From the NCBI GenBank assembly GCA_023432565.1, contig JAEYUL010000127.1, forward strand, positions 1 to 5,939: a stretch of DNA of 5,939 nt. Reading direction: 5' to 3'. Of this stretch, positions 1 to 5,743 are shown piece after piece. The position numbers and the translations under genes are program-made. The notes below the pieces were generated by a model. That model had not been told where the DNA came from, searched no databases, and saw only the letters and a program-made list of their open reading frames with translations. Source of the DNA: Actinomycetes bacterium (GTDB lineage: Bacteria; Actinomycetota; Actinomycetes; Actinomycetales; Cellulomonadaceae). Each line of letters starts with the position of its first letter. Within the stretch, counting starts at the first letter, position 1.

Positions 1-97
1 CCAGGATCGAGCGCACCGCCGCGCGGCCGTCGTGGTCGTCCGTGCCGTGCGAGCAGCCGACCAGGACGGGCGGCCGCGAGACGGGGTGCTCGCTCAT
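1..97 (-). CDS. Sirohydrochlorin chelatase (CbiX/SirB-like), N-terminal fragment
   Basis: Only the first 32 codons are present; the rest lies beyond position 1. The peptide begins MSEHPVSRPP and continues VLVGCSHGT, then D-D-H-D-G-R-A-A-V-R. A beta strand ending in a (C/A)-x-H-G-T/S motif followed by an acidic, Gly/Arg-containing stretch is typical of the N-terminus of CbiX/SirB-type chelatases, where the His (residue 17 here) is a metal- or tetrapyrrole-binding residue. These enzymes insert Fe2+ (or Co2+) into sirohydrochlorin, the last step of siroheme synthesis, in the cytoplasm. The ATG at 97 overlaps the TGA of the preceding gene (ATGA, 94-97). No strong ribosome binding site precedes it, so translation probably depends on coupling. 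The context, downstream of nitrite reductase and CysG, supports a role in siroheme supply. The identification rests on a short motif plus context; metal specificity cannot be judged. Confidence 0.75.
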   Translation of the reverse strand, partial: MSEHPVSRPPVLVGCSHGTDDHDGRAAVRSIL

Positions 98-1236
98 GAC
101 GTCGCCAGCTCGAGGCGGTAGCCGCGCTTGACGACCGTGCGGACCAGCGCGCGCGAACCCGTCGCCTCGCGCAGCCGGGCGATCGCGACCTCCGCGGCGT
201 GCGGGTCCCGCGACTCCCCCGGGAGCACCGCGAGCACGCGATCGCGCGGCACGACCGCGCCGCGCGCGTGGGCCAGCAGGCGCAGGATCTCGAGCCCGCT
301 CGGCGTCAGCGGGAGCACGCGCTCCCCGAGCACGGCGGCCCCGCGGTACACCCGCAGCGGTCCGGCGACGGTCTCCAAGGCGTCGAGCCCTCCGTAGTGG
401 TTGACGATCAGCCGGACGAGCGAGCCGAGCCGGCCGCGGTCAGGCACCAAGGGCTCGATCCCGCGCTCCTGCAGCGGGAGCGCCGTGACCGGCCCGACCG
501 CGGCCATCATGACCGCGCCGCTGCGGCAGCGCGCCACGACATCGGCTGCGACGCCCTCGGCGTCGGCGGCGGCGAACCACGCGCTCGCACCGGGGGCGGA
601 GGTGAAGGCGACCGCGTCCACCTCGCCGGCGGCGACGGCACGCACGGAGGCCGCGACCGCGGCAGGGTCGGGCGGCGGGCCCCAGCGGTAGACGACGAGG
701 CTGCGGACGCGCGCACCCGCGGCGGCGAACGCCGCGTCCAGCCCGTCCGAGCCGGCGCCGTGGTGCTGCACCACGACGTCCCGTCCCGCGACGCCCTCGT
801 CGAGCAGGACCTGGGCGACCTCGGCGCTCGTCTCCGACTCGGCGACCCAGTCCGGTACGAGCCCTGCGGCCTGGATCGCCCCCCGAGCCTTGGGACCTCG
901 GGCCACGATGCGCGCCCGGCGCAGCGCCTCGACGAGCTCGTCCGCCAGCCCTCCGGCGTCGGCCGCCTCGACCCAGCCGCGGAACCCGATCCCCGTCGTC
1001 ACGACGACCGTGTCCGGGGGGTCCGCGATCACGTCACGCGTCGCGGCGAGCAGCGCGGCGTCGTCGATGTGCGGGATCATCCCGAGCGCCGCGGCGTGCC
1101 GCACGCTCGCACCCCGGCGCGTGAGCGCCGCGGTGAGCTCGTGCGAGCGACGGTCGGCGGTGATGAGCACGACGCAACCGGCCAGGGTCTGATCGATCCC
1201 GGGGTCCGTCCGGCTCGTCGTCGCTGCGGTCACCAC
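94..1236 (-). CDS. nnaR: HemD-like/winged-helix fusion, NnaR-type regulator of nitrite assimilation
   Basis: A 380-residue, two-domain cytoplasmic protein. Residues about 20-280 form a uroporphyrinogen-III synthase (HemD) domain; a recognisable segment is VARGPKARGAI (111-121), followed by VVYRWGPPP (181-189), FTSAPGA (211-217) and VGPVTA (247-252). Residues about 290-376 form an OmpR-type winged helix: LTPSGLEILRLLA, then AEVAIARLREATG as recognition helix and TVVKRGYRLEL as wing. The same architecture is found in NnaR of Streptomyces coelicolor and Mycobacterium smegmatis, an activator of nitrate/nitrite assimilation genes. The position between cysG and a chelatase gene fits. Tyr183 matches a Tyr conserved in HemD enzymes, so residual catalysis is possible; a housekeeping hemD probably exists elsewhere. 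Two adjacent GTG codons (1236, 1233) can start it. The second gives a GTGA overlap with the cysG stop like the other junctions. No Shine-Dalgarno sequence is visible, which implies coupling. The symbol is by architecture and context. Confidence 0.85.
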   Translation of the reverse strand: MVTAATTSRTDPGIDQTLAGCVVLITADRRSHELTAALTRRGASVRHAAALGMIPHIDDAALLAATRDVIADPPDTVVVTTGIGFRGWVEAADAGGLADELVEALRRARIVARGPKARGAIQAAGLVPDWVAESETSAEVAQVLLDEGVAGRDVVVQHHGAGSDGLDAAFAAAGARVRSLVVYRWGPPPDPAAVAASVRAVAAGEVDAVAFTSAPGASAWFAAADAEGVAADVVARCRSGAVMMAAVGPVTALPLQERGIEPLVPDRGRLGSLVRLIVNHYGGLDALETVAGPLRVYRGAAVLGERVLPLTPSGLEILRLLAHARGAVVPRDRVLAVLPGESRDPHAAEVAIARLREATGSRALVRTVVKRGYRLELATS

Positions 1237-2507
1237 GCCATTGTGGGGTCTGTGGGGTCCGGTGTGCCGGACAAGTCCGGCACCGGGTCGAGCAGCCCCG
1301 GCGCGGCGACCTCTCCCAGCACCAGGACGGCGGGCGCTGCGACGCCACGAGCCAGTGCGGTCGCCTCGAGCGACCCGAGCTCGGTGCGCGTGACCCGCTG
1401 CGTGGGCCTCGTCGCCCGCTCGACGACGGCCACCGGGGTCGTCGGTGGCACCCCCTGCACGAGCGCGCGAGCGGCGAGGTCACCCAGCGCCGCGACGCCC
1501 ATGAGGACGACGACCGTGCAGGTGGCGTCCCGCAGTCCGACGAGCGCGGCCTGCGACCACCCGTCGTGCCCGTTCATCACGTGCACCGCCCCGACGGTTC
1601 CGCGGTGCGTGAGCGGGATGCCCGCCGCGGCGGGCGCCGCCAACGCCGAGCTCACCCCCGGGATCACCGTGACCGGCACACCTGCCTCGCGGCAGGCGAG
1701 CACCTCCTCGCCGCCGCGTCCGTAGACGAACGGATCGCCGCCCTTGAGCCGCACGACGACCCGTCCGCGACGCGCGTGCTCGACCAGGATGCGGCCGATC
1801 TCGTGCTGCGGCACAGGGTGGTGACCCGGCGTCTTGCCCACGTCGACGACCTCGACGTCCGGCGCGAGCTCGTCGAGCACCTCGACCGGCCCGAGCCGGT
1901 CGGTGACGACCACGTCCGCCTCCGCGAGCGCGCGCCTGCCGGCCAGCGTCAGCAGCCCGGGATCGCCGGGCCCGCCGCCGACGAGCACGACGCGGCCCTC
2001 GTCGCGCCGCCTGCGGCGCCGCACGTCGACGTGCCCCTCGCGCAGGTGGTCCGCCAGCACGTCGCGGACCTTCTCGGCGAGCGCGTCCCGGACCGCCGCC
2101 GTGCGGCCAGGGTCGGGGGCGCCGGTCGAGACGACGCCGACGAGCACGTCGCCGAGGCTCGTCGTCGCCGGGGTCCGCGCCGTGCCTGCCGCGACGCGCC
2201 CTGCGTGGATGCAGAACACGCGCCGTCCGGCCGCCCAGTCGGCCACCTGGTCGTCCGTCGCGCGGTCTCCTGTCGCGGTCAGCACGAGCCATGCCCCGTC
2301 GAGGTCGTCCTCGGTCACCTCGTGCGACCGCCACTGCACCTGCCCCCAGCGGTGCGCGTCGCGCAGCGGCTCGCACAGGGCGGGGGCGACGACGACCACC
2401 CGTGCGCCGTCCGCGACCAGCGCCTGCACACGACGCGCCGCGACGGGACCGCCGCCGACGACGAGCACGCGACGACCCGTCAGGTCGAGCCCGAGCATCG
2501 TGGTCAT
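1230..2507 (-). CDS. cysG: Siroheme synthase CysG-type fusion: precorrin-2 dehydrogenase/chelatase domain plus uroporphyrinogen-III C-methyltransferase
   Basis: A 425-residue fusion. Residues about 5-160 resemble the CysG/Met8p N-terminal domain: a Rossmann NAD-binding site (VLVVGGGPVAARR, 14-26), then the FC-I-H-A-G segment (98-103). Residues 171-402 are an intact SAM-dependent methyltransferase (SUMT/CobA): VVLVGGGPGDPGLLTL (173-188), DRLGP, VGKTPGHH, VRLKGGDPFVYGRGGEE (252-268), PGVSSALAAPAAAGIPLTHR. The SUMT half converts uroporphyrinogen III to precorrin-2; the N-terminal half would oxidise it to sirohydrochlorin and may insert iron. Oddities: Gly103 occupies the place of the family's catalytic Asp, six consecutive Arg (163-168) link the domains, and the last ~23 residues lie outside the fold. 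The ATG at 2507 overlaps the nirD stop (ATGA) and is preceded by AGGAG (2519-2515) at 7 nt, so the start is well supported. Length is close to other actinobacterial members and a little shorter than enterobacterial CysG. SUMT activity is near certain; N-terminal activity is not. Confidence 0.95.
   Translation of the reverse strand: MTTMLGLDLTGRRVLVVGGGPVAARRVQALVADGARVVVVAPALCEPLRDAHRWGQVQWRSHEVTEDDLDGAWLVLTATGDRATDDQVADWAAGRRVFCIHAGRVAAGTARTPATTSLGDVLVGVVSTGAPDPGRTAAVRDALAEKVRDVLADHLREGHVDVRRRRRRDEGRVVLVGGGPGDPGLLTLAGRRALAEADVVVTDRLGPVEVLDELAPDVEVVDVGKTPGHHPVPQHEIGRILVEHARRGRVVVRLKGGDPFVYGRGGEEVLACREAGVPVTVIPGVSSALAAPAAAGIPLTHRGTVGAVHVMNGHDGWSQAALVGLRDATCTVVVLMGVAALGDLAARALVQGVPPTTPVAVVERATRPTQRVTRTELGSLEATALARGVAAPAVLVLGEVAAPGLLDPVPDLSGTPDPTDPTMAW
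1242..1259. repeat. Tandem 9-bp repeat (two copies) at the end of cysG
   Basis: TGTGGGGTC occurs twice head to tail and encodes Asp-Pro-Thr twice near the CysG C-terminus. It lies in the leader of the nnaR start, where a purine-rich ribosome binding site would be expected but is absent on the minus strand (GACCCCACA twice). Confidence 0.8.
1264..1283. repeat. Exact inverted repeat in the 3' end of cysG
   Basis: The 9-bp arms GTGCCGGAC and GTCCGGCAC are separated by AA. As DNA it is a 20-bp palindrome of operator-like form; in the operon mRNA it can fold to an 8-bp GC-rich stem with a CUUG loop. It encodes V409-P-D-L-S-G-T415 in the tail beyond the methyltransferase fold, and lies 28-47 nt upstream of the first nnaR start codon. 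No T-tract follows on the transcribed strand, so it is not an intrinsic terminator. Confidence 0.7.
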
Positions 2508-2932
2508 GCGCCGACTCCTGCCTGCTCGGCGTCAGCCCGGCCCCGCTCTGCGACCTCGACGACCCCGCCGACGACGCGCACCGCCCACGTCCGCAGGTCC
2601 ACGGGCAGGCCCAGCACCGGGCTCTTGCCCACGGGGTCCAGGCACGCGCCGGTCCGCAGGTCGAAGACCTGCTTGTGCATGGGTGAGGCGACGGTCGCCG
2701 CGATCCGGCCGGCCACGCGCCGGGTACCGACGATGCCGCGCGACATCACGAACGCACCGCAGAACGGGTCCTGCTGCTGCACGGCGAGGACGGTGTCGTC
2801 GACCAGGCGGAACAGCGCGACCTGCTCGTCGCCGACGAGGGCCGCCGCGCCGCGTTCGGGGGCGAGGTCGGCGAGACGGCAGACGGGCGTCCACGTCGCC
2901 GTCGCGGTGGCAGGGGTGTCCAGGACGGTCAT
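2504..2932 (-). CDS. nirD: NADH-dependent nitrite reductase small subunit NirD
   Basis: A 142-residue protein with the Rieske-like fold of NirD. Characteristic segments are VCRLADL (17-23), QQDPFCGAFVMSRGIVG (53-69), VASPMHKQVFDLRTGACL (81-98) and the terminal strand WAVRVVGGVVEV (116-127). True Rieske proteins have C-x-H and C-x-x-H cluster ligands; these pairs are absent here, as is normal for NirD, so it carries no 2Fe-2S cluster. It is the small partner of NirB in the cytoplasmic enzyme reducing nitrite to ammonium with NADH. The ATG at 2932 overlaps the nirB stop (ATGA, 2929-2932) and has a strong site, GGAGGT (2944-2939), 6 nt upstream within the nirB coding region. The frame stays open further upstream inside nirB, but that extension is not NirD-like. 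About 15 N-terminal residues rich in Thr/Ala are variable linker. Confidence 0.97.
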   Translation of the reverse strand: MTVLDTPATATATWTPVCRLADLAPERGAAALVGDEQVALFRLVDDTVLAVQQQDPFCGAFVMSRGIVGTRRVAGRIAATVASPMHKQVFDLRTGACLDPVGKSPVLGLPVDLRTWAVRVVGGVVEVAERGRADAEQAGVGA

Positions 2933-5514
2933 GCGCGCACCTCCAGGGTGGTCCCGGCGACGAGCACCGGCTCGCCGCGCTCGGCGGCGGCCCGCTCGAC
3001 GGCCGTGGCGGGCCGGGCCTGCCCGCGTTCGGGGACGTACGCCAGCGACGGGTCGGGGGTCTGCGGGGCGTTGACGAACGACGCGAACCGTCGCAGTTTC
3101 TCGGGGTCCTCGAGGGTCGCCCGCCACTCGTCCTCGTACTCCTCGACATGCCGCGCCATCTGCGCGTCGAGGTCGGCGGCGATGCCCAGCGAGTCGTCCA
3201 TGACGACTGCACGCACACCCTCGAGCCCGCCGTCGACCTCGTCGACCCACGGCGCGGTGCGCTGGAGCCGGTCCGCGGTGCGGACGTAGTAGAGAAGGAA
3301 GCGGTCGATCGCGCGGATGAGGGTCTCGGTGTCGAGGTCCTCGGCGAGCAGCCGCGCGTGGCGCGGAGCGAACCCGCCGTTGCCGCCGACGTACAGGTTC
3401 CAGCCCTTGTCCGTGGCGATCACGCCCACGTCCTTGCCGCGGGCCTCGGCGCACTCGCGCGCGCAGCCCGAGACGCCGAGCTTGATCTTGTGCGGGCTGC
3501 GCAGGCCCCGGTAGCGCAGCTCCAGCAGGACCGCGAGCGCGACCGAGTCCTGCACGCCGAACCGGCACCACGTCGAGCCGACGCACGACTTCACGGTCCG
3601 CAGCGACTTGCCGTACGCGTGCCCGGACTCGAACCCTGCGTCCACGAGGCGGCGCCAGATGAGCGGCAGCTGGTCGATCCGTGCGCCGAACAGGTCGATG
3701 CGCTGGCCGCCCGTGATCTTCGTGTACAGCCCGAAGTCCTGGGCCACCGCACCGATCGCGATCAGCCCCTCGGGCGTGACCTCGCCGCCCGGGATGCGCG
3801 GCACCACCGAGTACGAGCCGTCCTTCTGCAGGTTCGCCATCACGTGGTCGTTGGTGTCCTGCAGCGCCGCGCGCTCACCCTGCAGGACGTGCGCCGGCGC
3901 GGTCGTCGCGAGGATCGAGGCGATCGCCGGCTTGCAGATGTCGCAGCCGCGGCCCGCCGCGTCCGTGCCGAACCGCGCGACGACCTCCGTGAACGACGCC
4001 ACGCCGGAGACCCTGACCGCGTCGTAGAGCTGGGCCCGCGACAGCGCGAAGTGCTCGCACAGCGCGGAGGAGACCGTGATGCCCTGCTTCGCGAGCTCGG
4101 TCCCCACGAGCTTCTTGACCAGGGGGAGGCACGAGCCGCACGACGTGCCCGCCTTGGTGCACGCCTTGACCGCGCCGACGTCCGTGCAGCCGTGCTCGGC
4201 CACCGCGCCGCGGATCGCGCCCGCACTGACGTTGTTGCACGAGCACACGCTCGCGTCGTCGGGCAGCTCGAGGTCCGGGGCGCCGGCGCCGCCAGCGGGC
4301 AGCAGGTACGCCGCGGGGTCCCCGGGCAGCTCGCGGCCGAGCATGGGGCGCAGGCTCGCGTACGTCGACGCGTCGCCGACGAGCACGCCGCCGAGCAGCG
4401 TGCGCGCGTCGTCGGACAGGACGAGCTTCTTGTAGACCCCCGCGACCGGGTCCGCCCACACCACCTCGAGCGCCCCCGGGCTGGTCGCGAACGCGTCACC
4501 GAAGCTCGCGACGTCCACACCGGCGAGCTTGAGCTTGGTGGCCGTGTCCGCACCGGGGAACTGGGCCGCGCCGCCCAGGAGCCGGTCGACGGCGACCTCG
4601 GCCATGGCGTAGCCCGGGGCGACCAGGCCGATGCACTGCCCCTGGATGCACGCGACCTCGCCGACCGCGGAGACGTCGGGGTCGCTCGTCAGGCACGAGT
4701 CGTCCACCACGACCCCGCCCCTCTCACCGATCACCAGGCCCGCGGCGCGCGCGAGCTCGTCGCGCGGCCGCACGCCGGCCGCGACCACGACGACGTCCGC
4801 GTCGACGCGGCCCCCGTCCGCCAGGTCGAGCCGCCCCACGCCACCGCGACGGTGCGGGCGGATGCGCGTCGTCATCGCGTTCAGCCGGACCCCCACCCCG
4901 AGCCCGTTGATCAGCCGGCGCAGCGCCTCGCCGCCGCCCAGGTCGATCTGCGTCGACATCAGGTGCGTTCCGACCTGCAGCACCGTCGCCTGCGCTCCGA
5001 GCGCCTGCAGCGCCCCCGCGGCCTCGAGCCCGAGCAGACCACCGCCGAGCACCGCGCCCCGCACGACCGTCTTCGTCGCCTGCAGCTGCTCGACGTAGCC
5101 GCGCAGCGCCGCGACGTCGTCGACCGTGCGGTACACGAACACGCCCTCCAGGTCCGCGCCCTCGATGGGCGGCACCCAGGCCGACGAGCCGGTCGCCAGG
5201 ACCAGGTGGTCGTAGCGCTCCGTGCGGCCGCGCTCGGTGGTGACCGTCCGGGTGCTGCGGTCGATCGTGACGACCGTCTCGTCGCGGCGCAGCGAGACGA
5301 GCGGGTCCTCCCACAGGCTCGCGTCGCCCAGGGCCAGGTCCTCGGCATCGCGGCCGGAGAAGTAGCTGGTCAGTGCCACGCGGTCGTACGGGCGCCGCGG
5401 CTCCTCAGCCAGGACGGTGATGCGCCAGCGGCCGTCGGCGTCACGGTCGCGCAGGGCCTCGACGAGGCGCTGCGAAACCATGCCGCCGCCGACGACGACG
5501 AGGTGCTTGCTCAC
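2929..5514 (-). CDS. nirB: NADH-dependent nitrite reductase large subunit NirB (siroheme, 4Fe-4S, 2Fe-2S, FAD)
   Basis: An 861-residue cytoplasmic enzyme that reduces nitrite to ammonium with NADH, usual length for NirB. Domains in order: an FAD-binding Rossmann fold (VVVGGGMVSQRL, 6-17), an NADH-binding fold (VLGGGLLGLEAA, 155-166), the flavoprotein end motif (AVGEVA, LVAPGYAMAEV, about 283-307), a BFD-like 2Fe-2S domain with C424-x-C426 and C459-x-x-C462, and a second BFD-like segment ending GCDICKP (523-529). The sulfite/nitrite reductase half follows: ferredoxin-like part from about 572 and siroheme/4Fe-4S ligands C644-x5-C650 and C684-x3-C688. All expected cofactor ligands are present, so it should be active. 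The start is GTG at 5514: the homologous protein begins right there (SKHLVVVGGG) and GGGACGGAG ends 5 nt upstream. The frame stays open to 5889, but that stretch is not NirB-like and runs antisense to the divergent gene. It is the first gene of the operon. Confidence 0.97.
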   Translation of the reverse strand: MSKHLVVVGGGMVSQRLVEALRDRDADGRWRITVLAEEPRRPYDRVALTSYFSGRDAEDLALGDASLWEDPLVSLRRDETVVTIDRSTRTVTTERGRTERYDHLVLATGSSAWVPPIEGADLEGVFVYRTVDDVAALRGYVEQLQATKTVVRGAVLGGGLLGLEAAGALQALGAQATVLQVGTHLMSTQIDLGGGEALRRLINGLGVGVRLNAMTTRIRPHRRGGVGRLDLADGGRVDADVVVVAAGVRPRDELARAAGLVIGERGGVVVDDSCLTSDPDVSAVGEVACIQGQCIGLVAPGYAMAEVAVDRLLGGAAQFPGADTATKLKLAGVDVASFGDAFATSPGALEVVWADPVAGVYKKLVLSDDARTLLGGVLVGDASTYASLRPMLGRELPGDPAAYLLPAGGAGAPDLELPDDASVCSCNNVSAGAIRGAVAEHGCTDVGAVKACTKAGTSCGSCLPLVKKLVGTELAKQGITVSSALCEHFALSRAQLYDAVRVSGVASFTEVVARFGTDAAGRGCDICKPAIASILATTAPAHVLQGERAALQDTNDHVMANLQKDGSYSVVPRIPGGEVTPEGLIAIGAVAQDFGLYTKITGGQRIDLFGARIDQLPLIWRRLVDAGFESGHAYGKSLRTVKSCVGSTWCRFGVQDSVALAVLLELRYRGLRSPHKIKLGVSGCARECAEARGKDVGVIATDKGWNLYVGGNGGFAPRHARLLAEDLDTETLIRAIDRFLLYYVRTADRLQRTAPWVDEVDGGLEGVRAVVMDDSLGIAADLDAQMARHVEEYEDEWRATLEDPEKLRRFASFVNAPQTPDPSLAYVPERGQARPATAVERAAAERGEPVLVAGTTLEVRA

Positions 5515-5519
5515 GGGTG

Positions 5520-5528
5520 CTCCGTCCC
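5520..5528 (-). promoter_or_regulatory. Ribosome binding site of nirB, decides the GTG start
   Basis: On the minus strand GGGACGGAG ends 5 nt before GTG at 5514. This placement, and the match of the following residues to the FAD-binding N-terminus of NirB, selects this start over the more distant start codons of the same open frame. Confidence 0.75.
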
Positions 5529-5550
5529 ACGGGTGACGACGACAGCACCG

Positions 5551-5556
5551 ACGGTA
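5551..5556 (-). promoter_or_regulatory. Possible -10 element of the nirB operon promoter
   Basis: On the minus strand TACCGT fits the TAnnnT pattern of actinobacterial -10 elements and would place the transcription start near 5544, about 30 nt before the nirB start. At 17-18 bp upstream there is no TTGACA-like hexamer, only GCCTGG or CGCCTG. That is compatible with an activator-dependent promoter but also with a chance match. Confidence 0.25.
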
Positions 5557-5566
5557 GGAAGGGCGT

Positions 5567-5605
5567 GTTTCCGCCAGGCGTGCAGCCGCGTTTCCCCACC
5601 GCAAC
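5567..5605 (-). promoter_or_regulatory. Candidate GlnR-type operator upstream of nirB
   Basis: Read on the minus strand the segment is GTTGC, 6 nt, GAAAC, 6 nt, GCACG, 7 nt, GAAAC. The GlnR consensus of actinomycetes is GTnAC-n6-GAAAC repeated twice at the same spacing. Both GAAAC halves are exact, the first GTnAC differs at one base, and the third element matches poorly; the last spacing is one base too long. nirB is a known GlnR target in Streptomyces and mycobacteria, and the site lies just upstream of the candidate -10. Presence of GlnR in this organism is not shown by the window. Confidence 0.35.
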
Positions 5606-5743
5606 CTTTCTCGCACACGCGCACGGGGCCGGGTGTGAGACGCGAGAGGCGACGAGCGTCCGGTGCGAGGCGACGCGCCGGCGCCGAGGGGCGCGACCTG
5701 GCGGCCAGGGAGGATGATCAGCCGGGACGAAGGGGGGGGTGCC

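Larger units (their letters stand above)
5515..5743. promoter_or_regulatory. Divergent intergenic region between nirB and the DUF1697 gene
   Basis: The only stretch without a coding assignment. It must contain the promoter of the minus-strand nitrite operon and probably that of the plus-strand DUF1697 gene. From the nirB side it holds the nirB ribosome binding site (5528-5520), a possible -10 hexamer (5556-5551), GTTTC half-sites (5567-5605) and, towards the DUF1697 gene, a 9-bp direct repeat GAGGCGACG at 5646-5654 and 5667-5675. No tRNA, terminator or riboswitch-like structure is evident. No convincing -35/-10 pair is visible for the plus-strand gene. Confidence 0.7.

Noticed and set aside
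523..529. Possibility that NirD has lost a Rieske cluster through mutation (assessed in the protein encoded at 2504-2932).
   Set aside because: Lack of the Cys/His ligand pairs is a normal property of NirD small subunits, so it is not a defect.
1264..1283. Intrinsic terminator after cysG.
   Set aside because: The hairpin lies within the coding sequence, is not followed by a T-tract on the minus strand, and the downstream genes overlap.
199..1725. A 508-codon open frame on the plus strand.
   Set aside because: It is antisense to nnaR and cysG, has low-complexity Arg/Ala/His-rich translation with no recognisable domain, and is explained by G/C bias at third positions of the real genes.
1566..3074. 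A 502-codon open frame on the plus strand across cysG, nirD and the end of nirB.
   Set aside because: Same kind of antisense shadow: it spans three well-identified genes and their junctions, and its translation is Arg/Ala/Pro-rich without motifs.
2933..3586. Upstream extension of the nirD frame to 3586 within nirB.
   Set aside because: The added residues are a frame-shifted reading of nirB and are not NirD-like; the ATG at 2932 has GGAGGT 6 nt upstream and the usual overlap.
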